64,000 nucleotides of DNA. Source: Bubalus kerabau. Its lineage: Eukaryota > Chordata > Mammalia > Artiodactyla > Bovidae. The DNA is taken from positions 17,564,001-17,628,000 of the forward strand of contig NC_073646.1 in assembly GCF_029407905.1 (NCBI RefSeq), written 5' to 3'. The notes under the pieces are model-generated. The model had not been told where the DNA came from, did not search any database, and saw only the letters and a list, made by a program, of their open reading frames with translations. Numbering within the stretch: position 1 is the first letter of the stretch; each line of letters starts with the position of its first letter. A program made the translations under genes and the position numbers. Positions 43,096 through 53,496 of the stretch are shown here, in pieces.

Positions 43096-43655
43096 GGCAC
43101 TGGCGTCCCCTGGTGTACATTCCCGGTACAACCCCCTCCCCTTGAGTGTGGGTGTACCTTGTGAATACTTGGGCCATCACTGATTCAGTTCCATTGTAAT
43201 GGCAAAGGTGAAAGGATTTTGTCAATGTATCAATAATTGAAGTCCCTAAAATCTGTTGACTTTAAGTTAATCAAAAGGGATATTATCCTGAGTGGGTCTG
43301 AATTAATTACAGGAACCCTTAGAATCTGGGTCTAGTGGTCAGAGACAGGTCAAGAAATTCAAGCCTCACTGTTGTTACCCAGTTGACCCTGAAGAAGCCA
43401 GCTGCCATGTGTGGAGATGGCCATGTGTTAGAGAGCAGTGGGAGCCTTCAGGAGCTGAGGGCCTCAGACCTACAGCTACAAGCTCTGTCAACAACCAATA
43501 AAGCTTGGAAGAGGACCCGAGCCTCAGGTGGGACCTTGACTTCAGCCAGGTGAGACTCAGCCAGGTGTGGACTTCTGAACCACAGGAGCTGAGATAACAC
43601 GTTTGTTTTGACTTAGGCCACGACAATTGTGGTCATTTGTCATGCAGCATCGAAA
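43096..43655 (+). mobile_element. MLT1-like MaLR LTR
   Basis: LTR landmarks in sense: aaaagggatattatcctgag, gaagaagccagctgccatgt, ggagccttcaggagctgagg, ccttgacttcagccaggtga, ggacttctgaaccacagg and gtcatttgtcatgcagcatc. The 72-codon frame inside it is not a gene. Confidence 0.65.
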
Positions 43656-43789
43656 ATTGGTACTCTGTTTTTTCAAACTGTGTTTAAAAATAACTGTGAT
43701 AAAATATGTAATAATAATATAAATTTTAAGTTACATCAAAGATGGCAGGAAAATCATTATCTATGAACAAAAAACAAAGACAAATCAAC

Positions 43790-44355
43790 ATCTATTTATT
43801 ATCTCATGTTTCTGCAGGTCAGAGGAGTCAGGCAGGCTTGGCTGGATTCACTGCTTAGAGTCTCACAAGGTTGAAATTAAGGTGCCGGCTGGGCTGGGTT
43901 TTTTCTGGAGGCCCTGGTGAAGCACATTCAGGTGGGTGGGATAATCCAATGCCCTGTGTCTGTACCCTGGCCTCCTGCTGGCCATTAGCTGGGGCCATGC
44001 TCACTTCTGAGCACCCCTCCTTCTCTGAAGCCAGCAATGGGGCTCCAAATATTTCTTGCACTGGGAGAGAGTCTCTCTGATTTCTGCTACCAGCCAGAGA
44101 AAACTCTGCTTTCAAAGAGCTCATGTGATTAGATTAGGCCCACCTGGAAAATCTCCCTTTTTATGAACCCAGAGTACAGATTAGTAGCCTTAATTACATC
44201 TGCAAAAATCAATTTTGCCAAATAACTAATGTCAGCATCGATGTGCTGTCTCATCAAATTCACAGATCCCACCCACATTTAAAAGGTTGGTGGGAGATTA
44301 TACAAGGGTGAGGATCCACTGAGGGTCGTCCTTAGAATCCTGTCTACCTCACTGA
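43790..44355 (-). mobile_element. MaLR-like LTR
   Basis: Antisense LTR: atctatttattatctcatgt, ttctgcaggtcagaggag, caaggttgaaattaaggtgc, gtgattagattaggcccacc and aatcctgtctacctcactga. The 89- and 69-codon frames inside are chance. Confidence 0.6.
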
Positions 44356-44606
44356 GCCTGTTCCTGTCCTTTTCAAGTCCTGGTTCTCCCATTTTTCATT
44401 CCTTCCTGTGAGATAGTCCGTATACTTTCCCTAAGTTTTTGCTTCTTTCAGGCAGCGATTGTTGGCCCCCAAACCTAACTAATCCATCTCCATTTGCCAA
44501 GATTTGCATGTACACACATGGTAAGTCCGAAGCAAGGCCTTGAGTCTTATGACCTCGGAACCCTCTATGTCCATTCATCTGGACTTAGATGTGTGTTTTG
44601 CAGAAA

Positions 44607-45660
44607 GTTTTCACTTTCGTCTCAGGTTCAAAGGATTTGTTAACAAAATAAGCCACTCATTCTATACAAATAAATAATACTAATATTTATTAGAGAATTA
44701 TCTAGCTTATTTTCAATAGAAACAGTAGAGGATACATCACCAAGTCGGGTTTTGACCAACATCCAGACTCAAACGGCGCTGGGAAGTCCCATGACACAGC
44801 ACATCTGGAGTCCCAGAAAAGGTCCCAGGCTGCGCGTCCATGGGTGAGACTTCAAAAATTGCAGTTCTGGGGTTCTCACTTATAATCCCAGGATGGAAAC
44901 TGATACCATCATCAATCTGTCAGCAAATTGAAGCCCTGGTTTCATGGTAATGCTGTTTGTTTTGTCTTGTAAAACTTGGCATGCTGTTAAGCCTGGGGCT
45001 TGGTTGACCAGGGGCCCTGCAGGGGCTCAACAATTTCAAGATTTGCCCCCTATCTTCTTGCAGTTACAGCAGTCATGTTAGGGGAAGCACATTGATTGAA
45101 ACTGCCCACCCTGGCCAGGCACCATAGTAACCATTTGCGTGAGTTTTTTTATGACAGGAGATCCTGATAAGAAATACGGAACTAATAAGCCAACACCAAC
45201 CGGAAGAGATTGGGAAAGGTTGAAAGGAGACACCGGTTATCCGTCCACTTCCCAGAATCCCTCTCGCTAGCATCCATCTTGGCTGAGCAATGCGTGCGCC
45301 ACCAGGAAAGACTCTGAATTAGAATGATTGGCCAAAGACCACCCGGAAACTAATCCCATCACCATAAAACCCGAGACTGCGAGCCACACAGCAGAGCAGT
45401 TCTCCTGGGTTCCCTTACCCTACTGCTCACCACCCGGGTGCCCTTTCCCAATAAAATCTCTTACTTTGTCAGCACACGTGTCTCCTCGGACAATTCATTT
45501 CCGAATGTTAGACAAGAGCCCAGTTTCGGGCCCTGGAAGGGGTCCGCCTTCCTACAGCAGTCACACTCAGGGCAGTGCCCAGGCAGGTTAGAAGCAAGGT
45601 CAGAGTCCTGCTCTGCTTTGTCTCTGAAGCCTAAAGAAGACTGTCCATTTAATTTCCTTA
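44607..45660 (-). mobile_element. ERV-type LTR copy 1, interrupted by another LTR
   Basis: Reversed LTR sharing nearly all sequence with 47305-47936: actttcgtctcaggttcaaa, gatttgttaacaaaataag, tccagactcaaac, tgctgtttgttttgtcttgt and gtgcccaggcaggttagaag. The extra 484 bases at 45076-45559 are absent from the other copy. The right end (tttaatttcctta) runs straight into BovB at 45661. Confidence 0.75.
45076..45559 (+). mobile_element. Solo LTR of an ERV1-like retrovirus, nested
   Basis: Starts tgttaggggaagcacattga and ends with ctacagca (TG...CA). It has a CCAAT-like attggccaaagac, a TATA-like ccataaaacccg near 45360, a poly(A) signal aataaaatctctta at about 45450, and a U5-like gtttcgggccctggaagggg. 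The 11-base tacagcagtca flanks it (45065-45075 and 45553-45563), of which the last 4 (gtca) are the likely TSD. No coding region remains. Confidence 0.78.
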
Positions 45661-46029
45661 AGAATTGACGCTTTTGAACTGTGGTGCTGGAGAAGACTCT
45701 TGAGAGTCCCTTGGGCAGCAAGGAGATCAAACCAGTCAATCCTAAAGGAAATCAGCCCTGAATATTCATCAGAAAGACTGATGCTGAAGCTCCAATACCT
45801 TGGCCACCTGATGCGAAGAGCTGATTCATTGGATTAGACCCTGATGCTGGGAAAGGTTGAGGGTAAGAGAAGGGAGTGACAGAGGATGAGATGGTTGGAT
45901 GGCATCACTGACTCAGTGGACATGAGTTTGAGTAAACTCCGGGAGATAGCGGAAGACAGAGAAGCCTGGTGTGCTACAGTTCATGGGGTCCCAAAGAGTC
46001 GGACACGACTGAGCGGCTGAACAGCAACC
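45661..46029 (+). mobile_element. BovB 3' end
   Basis: Forward BovB, ~370 bp: cttttgaactgtggtgctgg, agatcaaaccagtcaatcct, gatgcgaagagctgattcat and aaactccgggagatagcgga, ending cgactgagcggctgaacagc. It abuts the LTR on its left. Confidence 0.93.
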
Positions 46030-46039
46030 TCACAACGCG

Positions 46040-46570
46040 GTGACTCTCAGACTTGGCTGTCTCACCCTCAGAGGGAGGGGGCCCCTGGAAGGGGTGGAGG
46101 AGCTTCTGAACATTTATCTAGGACACCAAACACAGTGCTTGTGCCTCAGATTCAGTCGAGGGCAATTTAGGAATGGTTTGATGAAGAAGCAGGAATTTAC
46201 TTCCCCAGGAGCTGGCCCCGAGGTGGCTTGTACACAAACTGAGAGGCTATGAGAATCCAGTGGAAGAAACTGGGACTGAATCCCATGCAAACTGGCACAG
46301 CCTCAGGCTCTGCTTCCCCAAGCAGCAGGTCTCTGCTGAGTGCCAGTTTCTTCCTTAGGTGTCTTATGTGCAAGAGTGTAATCTTGAAGCCCCATGGCAG
46401 CACTTCAAAGAAAGACACTTATACACATTTTTCAGATGGGGATCCTGAGGCACAAAGTGGCTTATTAAACTAGTTGGCTGTGTGAATTCCATCAAACAGA
46501 TGGCACTGGAAGTTTGAGCAGCCTTTTCTTGCAATTTAGAGGGAGTGATGACCATTTCTGGGTTACACTA
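46040..46570. other. No gene recognised; faint MIR-like patch
   Basis: cacatttttcagatggggat and cctgaggcacaaagtggc at 46425-46465 could be a reversed MIR core. The rest is unique. The short frames have no recognisable features. Confidence 0.35.
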
Positions 46571-46572
46571 GA

Positions 46573-46797
46573 GCAGGTATCAGCCAACTTTCTCTGTCAA
46601 AGTCCAGATAAGCCACTAGTTTAGGCTTTGAGGGGAGGGTGGTCTCTGCCACAGTTACTCAAGTCTGCTGTCATGGTGGGGACACAGCCATAGACAACAC
46701 GTAAACAAATGGGCATGGCCATGTACCAATAAAACTTTATTTACAAAACCAAGTGGTGGGCCAGATTTGGCCAGTGGCTCATAGTTTGCTTCTTGCA
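46573..46797. mobile_element. hAT-Charlie-type MITE, family A copy 3
   Basis: The fullest of the three family A copies: gcaggtatcagccaactttc, ctgtcaaagtccagataagc, gccatagacaacacgtaaac, caataaaactttatttacaa and gtggtgggccagatttggcc. Confidence 0.8.
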
Positions 46798-47053
46798 TTG
46801 GATCATGAGACAGGGGATGGAGTCAGTGACATTTTAAAACCTTTTCAGTCCTAACATTCTCCTTTCTGAAATAATAGCAATCTTAATAGTGTTCTAATAA
46901 AACAACTTGTATTAACTGATGACTCAGAGCACAAGAAAATTCACTATAACTTGCACTTTGAGAGGAGGAAGAAGATTAAGGAAGAAGTGGAAGCTAGTCT
47001 GCAGACTCACAAAATGTCTACCCTTCCTGGGTTCTTTCTAGATTGCCTTTTAA

Positions 47054-47258
47054 TGGTTCTCAACCTGGTTGCCCCTATAAATCCCCTGAGAAGTTGGGAA
47101 AAAAAAAAACAAAACACTGATGCCCGAAACTCACACTAAGGATTCTAGTTTACTTGGTCTGGGTGCAGCACTGGGATTTTATTACTTTTTTTTCTTGAAA
47201 CATTGGGATTTCTCCAGTGATTCTAATGCACAAGCAGGGTGGAGAAATACTGGTTATA
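47054..47258 (+). mobile_element. MER5-type hAT-Charlie MITE
   Basis: aatggttctcaacctggttg, cccctgagaagttggg, aacactgatgcccgaaac, ggattctagtttacttggtc and ccagtgattctaatgcacaa. The A run at 47101-47110 and T run at 47188 are internal expansions. Confidence 0.7.
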
Positions 47259-47304
47259 ATGTTGCTTTTCAGTATGCCACAAAGCCAGTGGTTTCTCTTG
47301 TTTT

Positions 47305-47936
47305 GTCGAAAGTTTTTACTTTCGTCTCAGGTTCAAAGGATTTGTTAACAAAATAAGGCACTTATTCTATACAAATAAATAATACAAATATTTATTACAG
47401 AATTATCTGGCTTACTTTCAATATACTAACATTAAAAAAAAAAAAGAGAAAGCAGAGGATACATCACCAAATTGGGTTTTGACCAACATCCAGACTCAAA
47501 CAACGCTGCGAAGTCCCTCGACACAACACATCTGGAGTCCCAACTGGGAAAAGGTCCCAAACGGTGTGTCCACTCTGTGGGTGAGACTTTAAAGATTGCA
47601 GTTAGGGGGTTCCTGATTATAATCCCAGGAGGCAAACTGATTTCATCATGAATCTGTGACCAAATTGCAAGCCTGGTTTCATGTTAATGCTGTTTGTTTT
47701 GTCTTGTAAAACTTAGAGTGTTGCTAAGCCTGGGGCTTGGTTGGCCAGGCCCCTCCAGGGTCTCAACAATCTCAAGATTCCTCCCCCGTCTTATCTTTGG
47801 TGCTGCAAGTCCTGCACTCACAGCAGGTAGTCACTCCCAGTCAGGGCAGTGTCCAGGCAGGTTAGAAGCAAGGTCAGAGGCCTGCTTTGCTTTGTCTCTG
47901 AAGCCTAAACAAGACTATTTATTTAATTTCCCTAAC
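47305..47936 (-). mobile_element. ERV-type LTR copy 2, uninterrupted
   Basis: On the minus strand it starts TGTTAGGGAAATTAAATAAA and ends ACTTTCGACA. AATAAATATTTG near the 3' end fits a poly(A) signal. It is the uninterrupted paralogue of 44607-45660. I found no TSD and no internal retroviral sequence between the copies. Confidence 0.72.
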
Positions 47937-48124
47937 ACCTCCAAGTTAGGCATTTGAAGTCCCTAAAAACTACTTTGCTTTAGTGTTTCTGCTTCCAGGT
48001 AGCTATTTACACAAAGGTTTGCTACACAAAGGAAAGCTAACTGATGGAGAATGCATTTCCTGCTAGTATGTAAATAGGTACCTATAGACTATTTTCCAGA
48101 GAACACACTTCTTAGAATATTCAT

Positions 48125-48325
48125 GAAAGAAAGTGAAAGTGAAGTCACTCTGTTGTGTCCGACTCATTGTGACCCCATGGACTGTAGCCTACCAGGCTCC
48201 TCCATCCATGGGATTTTCTAGGCAAGAGTACTGGAGTGGGTTGCCATTTCCTTCTCCAGGGGATCTTCCCAACTCAGGGATGGAACCCTGATCTCCCGCA
48301 TTGCAGGCAGATGCTTTAACCGGTA
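48125..48325 (-). mobile_element. Bov-tA SINE, left arm of an inverted pair
   Basis: Reversed copy from gaaagaaagtgaaagtgaag to gcaggcagatgctttaac. The last ~20 bases of the tRNA head are missing where it meets the forward copy. Confidence 0.93.
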
Positions 48326-48525
48326 GGGCTTCCCTAGTGGCTCAACTAGTAAAGAATCCACCTGCAATGCAGGAGACCTGGGTTCAATCCCTGGGTTGGG
48401 AAGACCCTCTAGAGAAGGGAATGGCTATCCACTCCAGTATTCTGGCCTGGAGAGTTCCATGGACTATATAGTCCATGGGGTTCCAAAGAGTAGGACATGA
48501 CTGAGTGACTTTCATTTTCACTTTT
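48326..48525 (+). mobile_element. Bov-tA SINE, right arm of an inverted pair
   Basis: Forward copy from gggcttccctagtggctcaa to gactttcattttcactttt, with a small deletion before tatatagtccatgg. The direct repeat atattcat at 48117-48124 and 48527-48534 lies outside both arms. Confidence 0.93.
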
Positions 48526-48654
48526 CATATTCATCATAACACACAAAAAAGAGGTCCAGAATCAAATAAATTAGGGAAACAGCAGGTTAATGAGAGTTTA
48601 ACAAGGTTTTTTTATTGCAGGACTTCTCAGAGCCTTTAGCACATTAACGTGCAC

Positions 48655-48810
48655 TCATCTATCCAACCAGCATATAGTCAGTGTCTACCGTGTGCCAGAC
48701 ACTGTGATGGTGTGACCTGGTGGTGAGCAAAATAAAGCATAGACCCTGCCCTTATGGAACTTACACTCTAGTAGGAAAAGTAAGGAACGAATAAACAGAT
48801 TAAGCACAAA
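48655..48810 (-). mobile_element. Ancient SINE/LINE fragment (MIR or L2-like)
   Basis: gtgtctaccgtgtgccagac, ctgcccttatggaacttaca and ctctagtaggaaaagtaagg form a familiar ancient repeat. The class is not certain. Confidence 0.5.
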
Positions 48811-48864
48811 TTGTGGCAAATACTGCAAAGAAAAAGAAAAGGATGTTAGGAGAGTGCGTATGCG

Positions 48865-49070
48865 TGCATGCTAAGTGGCTCAGTCATGTCCAACTCTTTG
48901 TGACCCTATGGACCATAACCTGCCAGGCTCCTCTGTCCATGGGATTTTCCAGGCAAGAATACTGGAGTGGGTTGCCATGCCCTCCTCCAGGGGATCTTTC
49001 TGACACAGGGATCAAACTGGCATCTCTTACATCTCCTGCATTGGCAGGCAGGTTCTTTACCACTAGTGTG
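48865..49070 (-). mobile_element. Bov-tA SINE
   Basis: A full reversed copy from gcatgctaagtggctcagtc to ggttctttaccactagtg. Confidence 0.93.
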
Positions 49071-49124
49071 CAAGGAGAGAGACCCACAGAATGGATGTGC
49101 TTTAGATGAGGCAGAGGTGAAGGA

Positions 49125-49420
49125 ACACCTTCTTGACTGCCATTAAGAAGATAGTGCCACCGAAGGTGGTTTTCCCAGGGCGAGGCTTATCCATTGCACT
49201 CCGGATGTGCTGACCCCTGCGATTTCCCCAAATGTGGGAAACTCGACTGCATAATTTGTGGTAGTGGGGGACTGCGTTCGCGCTTTCCCCTGTTAAAAAA
49301 AAAAAAAAAAAAAAAAAGAAGATAGTGCCACAACTACCGAGCCTGCGTGCTCTAGAGCCCATGCTCTGCAACTGGAGAAAGACCACATGCTGCATGAAGA
49401 CCTAGTGCAGCCCCCCAAAA
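49125..49420 (+). mobile_element. CHR-type SINE 3' part, split by the U1 copy
   Basis: After the U1 insertion: acaactaccgagcctgcgtg, ctctagagcccatgctctgc and gaagacctagtgcagccc, typical of the long CHR form's right half. The left part is at 49125-49160. Confidence 0.65.
49161..49317 (+). pseudogene. RNU1: U1 snRNA retropseudogene, 5'-truncated, with poly(A) and TSD
   Basis: Bases 49161-49292 match U1 spliceosomal RNA from about nucleotide 33 to its 3' end (164) with no difference that I can find against the mammalian U1 I know. This includes the Sm site stretch ataatttgtggtagtggggg and the 3' hairpin gactgcgttcgcgctttccc. Then come TT and 23 A. The target aagaagatagtgccac is duplicated at 49145-49160 and 49316-49331. 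The 5' end that pairs with 5' splice sites, most of stem-loop I and the snRNA promoter are missing, so it should not function. Poly(A) plus TSD point to L1-mediated retrotransposition. The lack of substitutions suggests a recent event. Confidence 0.95.
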
Positions 49421-49424
49421 AGAC

Positions 49425-50790
49425 AGTTTATTATGCTCACACACCCCAAGAGAAGAAGTACATGTCACACAATGGGGGCACACAGGGAAGCACCAGGGTC
49501 AGTCATTAGGCAGAAGGAGCAGGGAGTTGTGGGTGAGGGCCTGTATTGTGGTTTCTGCAGGAAGGAAGGGAGAAGCTGGGTAAACAGACTTTTGATTGGC
49601 TAGTGTGAATAATTTCAGTGAGCTCTGGAGCATGCGGGTGTCCTCAGTTTCTTGGAACCTGGCTCTGGGGTCATTAGGGTAGATGTATAGTGGCCCAGAG
49701 TGTGAAAGCTCAATAATGGAGGTGGTTAGATGTGTAGACTCTGGATTGGTTGGTTCGTATTTGAAAAGTGTGTCCAAGGAGAAGGACTCTTCCTCAGGAG
49801 GGTGGTGGATGAAGGAAGGCAGGAGGTCAAGGCAAGGAGACTTAGGACTTGGGCAGAATATCGAATCGTCTGGAGCAAAGTGTGTCCAGCACAGGAGTGC
49901 AGGACAGATGTTAAAGCATCAAGTTGGAGGAGCTGGAAGCATGGTGAGTATGGTCCCTGGATCCAGCCACGTCTTGATTTTGCACTTTGTCAGTTACATG
50001 AGCTAAAAAATCCCCTGCTCTTTTGCTGAAGCTGCTTTTCGTGTTGTCAGTGACAAACAAAAGTGAATCACACAGCTTAAAGGCTGGTTCAGGACTAAGA
50101 AATCAGATGTCTTAATATTCAGGCCAGTGTTTCTTCCAGCATTTCTGAGAGTGCTCAACTGTGTCCGAAATACATGCCACATGTCCTCTGGGCTGCAAAA
50201 AACAGTGGATGACACGACTCAGTGGAGATCATAACGGCATCTGGGTAATCAATCACGGCTGCTGCCACCGCCTGATGGGAGAACAGAGGAGTAGCTATGT
50301 GCTCAGCCAGCCCATGGGCAGAGCCTCGGCACCTACAGTCTCCTCCCCTTCTCCCCAGGATGACTGTTAAATTTCAGAAATACGCACCTGTTCTGTATTC
50401 AGAAGATTGTTCTTGTGCATGAGGAGACCACTTGAGGCCCCGGAAGCAAAGACTAGTGCAGCTGAGTCAAAGCCTGGGAATTTGGTGAATGAACGTCCTC
50501 AGATGGAGAGGGTCTGCGGGCGTGGATTGACAGAGTAAATGCCTTGAGGCTGTGATGACCCTGCATTTAAAAGTGCTTTCCTGTCCTTCAGGGTCTGCTA
50601 CCAAAACAGAGCAGATGCTCGGCCTCTCCAGAGGGTATTTACCAGGTCTAGAAGTTCTCTGATCGCAGGAAGGGGAGGGGCATATCACACTGAGCTGGTT
50701 GCACAAGGATCTGACAGCTGTAACCAAGACTCGAAATAACTGTGGCTCTAACTCGATGACAGTTTGTCTTTCTCTTGCAGGCAAAAGTCC
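49425..50790. other. Unique-looking DNA, no gene recognised
   Basis: Ordinary composition. Overlapping frames of 90-120 codons on both strands (e.g. 49683-50006 and 50467-50823) lack motifs, codon bias or splice context I could use. Possible single-copy or regulatory DNA. Confidence 0.4.
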
Positions 50791-50799
50791 CAGCGGGTG

Positions 50800-51070
50800 T
50801 GTTGGCTCATTCTCCAGAGTCACCAGGGGTGCAGAGTTCTCCCATCTTTGTCTGCCACCCCAGGGGCGCCGTCCCCATCTGTAAGTTCCAGGATGGCCAT
50901 GTCCGAAGTCCAGACATTAGGAGGCAGGAGAAGAGGAAAGGGAGGGTGCACTGCCCCCTTTTTAAGGGCCCAGGACAGAAGTTGTTCACATCCCATTGGC
51001 CAGAACTTAGTCCCATGTGGTCATTATCCTGGCAGTCCTGTGCCCAGCTAAAAATCCGGGCTCTATTCCT
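50800..51070 (-). mobile_element. Old LTR-like repeat, family B copy 2
   Basis: Right part clearest: gttcacatcccattggccag, aacttagtcccatgtggtca and ctgtgcccagctaaaaatcc. It shares landmarks with 10070-10450. Confidence 0.4.
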
Positions 51071-51087
51071 ATAGAATTGGGTGTTTC

Positions 51088-51302
51088 AATCTCAGCACAA
51101 CTGACATTTTGAGGCAAATAATTCTGTGTTGTGGGGGCTGTCCTGTGCATTATAGGATGGTCGGCAATGTCCCTGAACTCTACCCACTAGAAGCCAGGAG
51201 TACCCCTCCTCCAAGTCGTGATGACCCAAAACCTCAGTCATTGCCTAGTGTCCCCTTGGAGACAAAATGGTCCCTGCTGGAGAGCCACAGCTGTAGAAAA
51301 AA
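51088..51302 (-). mobile_element. MER20 hAT-Charlie MITE
   Basis: Antisense MER20: tttcaatctcagcacaactg, acattttgaggcaaataatt, gtcctgtgcattataggatg, aactctacccactagaagcc and gtgtccccttggagacaaaa. Nearly full length. Copies of this family have been reported as hormone-responsive regulatory DNA in placental mammals; no such role is shown here. Confidence 0.85.
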
Positions 51303-51384
51303 GAGACAACAGATGCTGGGGGGAAGTTAGTCCTCTCTGCCATATACTAGTCAATAGTTTTCATTTATTTCCTCCTCACAGACA

Positions 51385-51558
51385 GAAGGTGGTAGTTAAG
51401 AGGCAAGTGGACCTGAATTCAAGTTCTACCTATGAGACAATGGACCTCGGCTTTCTCATGAGGAAAGACTGGCTAGGGGCTGGATGCATCAAAATAAGAT
51501 GATAAATAGCAAATGCTCAGCATGATGCCTGGCACATAATATATACTCAAAAATACTG
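51385..51558 (+). mobile_element. MIR SINE
   Basis: gaggcaagtggacctgaatt, caagttctacctatgagac, ctcagcatgatgcctggcac and ataatatatactc in order, with a deleted centre. Confidence 0.7.
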
Positions 51559-51559
51559 A

Positions 51560-51965
51560 TAATGTACAGGCTGGTTTTGTTTGGATGATGGTGGAGGAGG
51601 TCAGATGAACTTTTCTGCTGGGAGAAGATGTGAGGGTTGTAGGAAGTTGTAAAAGATGAAGGGTGCTGATGGTGAGCACGCCTTGATGGGGAAAGGATAG
51701 TGAAGAACCTAGTGATGGTCAGAATGGGGACAGCAAGGTCATAAACACTTTCTTATATAAAAGAGAGACCTGGGAGTAGGTCCCCGAGTTCCACACTACT
51801 GTTTCCTTCTTTGTCTTTTCAATGTGACTCTGGGTAACGATGGTGCAGATACTGGTTCTATACTGGTTCTAGGCTGATTAGTCTCCTGAATGTAGCCTTG
51901 ACTAACCTTCTGTTTCAGGGTGAGGTTCAGCTACACAAAACAGCAAATCCAATTAATGGTGGCTT
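51560..51965. other. No gene or repeat recognised
   Basis: Unique-looking; only a small duplicated actggttcta at 51850-51870. Confidence 0.35.
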
Positions 51966-51972
51966 ACAAAGA

Positions 51973-52184
51973 CAAGGCTTCCCTGATGGCTCAGCTGGTA
52001 AAGAATCTGTCTGCAATGTAGGAGAAGTGGGTTGGATCCCTGGGTCAGGAAGATCCCTTGGAAAAGGAAATGGCAGCCCACTCTAGTATTCTTTCCTGGG
52101 AAATCTCATGGACAGAGAAGCCTGGCGGGCTACAGTCCATGGCGTCCCAAGAGTTGGACATGACTTAGCAACTAAACCATCACC
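51973..52184 (+). mobile_element. Bov-tA SINE with TSD
   Basis: Forward copy from aaggcttccctgatggctca to gcaactaaaccatcacc. The TSD acaaaga lies at 51966-51972 and 52185-52191. Confidence 0.92.
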
Positions 52185-52202
52185 ACAAAGATAAAACCCT
52201 GG

Positions 52203-52464
52203 GGAATTCCCTGGTAGTCCAGTTGTTGAGAATTTGCCTTTCAATGCAGGGGACATGGGTTCAATCCCTGGCTGGGGATCTCACATGCTGTGGGGCAACT
52301 GAGCTGAGGTGCTGCAACTACTGAGCCCTTGTGCCTCAACTGGAGAGCCCACGTGCTCTAAAGCCCATGCACCACAACCACAGAGAAGCCTGTGGGCTGC
52401 AACAAAAGATCCTGAGCACTGCAACTGGACTTGACACAGCCAAATTAATTATTTAATTTTTAAA
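52203..52464 (+). mobile_element. CHR-type tRNA SINE, long form
   Basis: ggaattccctggtagtccag, gggttcaatccctggctggg, then the long right half (gagcccttgtgcctcaactg, gatcctgagcactgcaactg) and a tail of aattaattatttaattttta. Confidence 0.9.
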
Positions 52465-52499
52465 AAGGATAAAGCATTGTCTCTCACATGAAAAAATTC

Positions 52500-52810
52500 C
52501 GGAGGCAGCTGTCCAGGGTTGGTATGACACCTTGGGAATGTCAGCAGAGATTCAGGTTCCTTTGGCTTTCTGCCCCACCATCGTTAGCATGGGCCTTTCA
52601 ATCTCAAGGTTGTTTCATGGTCACAAGTGATAGCTCCTCTCCTCTCCATGTGCCAATTAGCAGAAAGGAAGAAAGAGACAAGAGCAAAAGCATGACCTTC
52701 ATCTGAGTCAGACTCCCTTTTAGGGAGTTTTACCAGAAATGCTATCTAACAACTTCTCATTGGCCAGCATTCTCTCTAAAAGGGAGTCCAGGAAATGTAA
52801 TTTAGCCAGG
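52500..52810 (-). mobile_element. Old LTR-like repeat, family B copy 3
   Basis: tctcaaggttgtttcatggt, gctcctctcctctccatgtg and ttctcattggccagcattct, then gtccaggaaatgtaattta. The order agrees with the copies at 10070 and 50800. Confidence 0.4.
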
Positions 52811-53490
52811 CGTGTCATTTCTCCCAACATAATCAGTTTTTTCTTTAGAAGGAACAGGGGGGTGAAATGGTATTGGGTAGGCAATCAGAACTTCCTGCTG
52901 CAGCTTCCAGGAGGGGAGTCTGTGAGTGACTGGAGGAGAGGGTAATGGAAAGGGGGAATGAGAGAAAGAGAAAAAGAAGAGGAGAGAGAAAATATTCGCC
53001 ACGCCCAATTCTGAAGGGAGGGATCTGTTCTGGGGGCTGTTTGAACTGGCTTTTGGAGACTGGGTAGAATTTTGACAAATACCATGACAATTAGGGTTCT
53101 TTGTAGGATTCCAGCTAACATTAGAAAAAAGCAATTTGTTAGAAAGATAGAAGAATGTCTAAAGAATTATTTTTAAAAGGAGAGGGGATGCATGTAGATC
53201 CTTAGGTGGAACAACCAAGAGACTTGTCAGTTCAAACCATCTTGCTGTTGGAGGTGGTACCTTCCTCTTCTGAAGAGCCTGTCTCAGGAGACAGCATCCG
53301 ATTGGCTTATTTGTATCACGTGACTGAGAGGCGGCACCACAAACGCTGGAAAGGACTTCCCAAGAGGAAGTAGAGGGGCTGTACCAAACGGTCCCAGGGC
53401 TAGCACCACCGGTGTCCACTGGCAGAAGTGATGGGAAGAGAGACTATTCCGGATAAGCAAGGCTAGGAATAAAAGCACAAGAGCTGGAGG
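52811..53490. other. No gene recognised; purine-rich patch
   Basis: 52930-52995 is almost all A and G on the plus strand and creates Ser/Leu/Phe-rich frames on the minus strand. The remainder is unique-looking. Confidence 0.4.
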
Positions 53491-53496
53491 GTAGGA

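Noticed and set aside
44607..47936. A provirus with two LTRs
   Set aside because: The interval between the LTRs contains BovB and ancient hAT MITEs but no gag, pol or env, and the outer ends show no shared TSD.
49161..49292. Functional U1 snRNA gene
   Set aside because: It lacks the first ~32 nucleotides, and has no snRNA promoter or 3' box. Poly(A) and TSD show a retrocopy.
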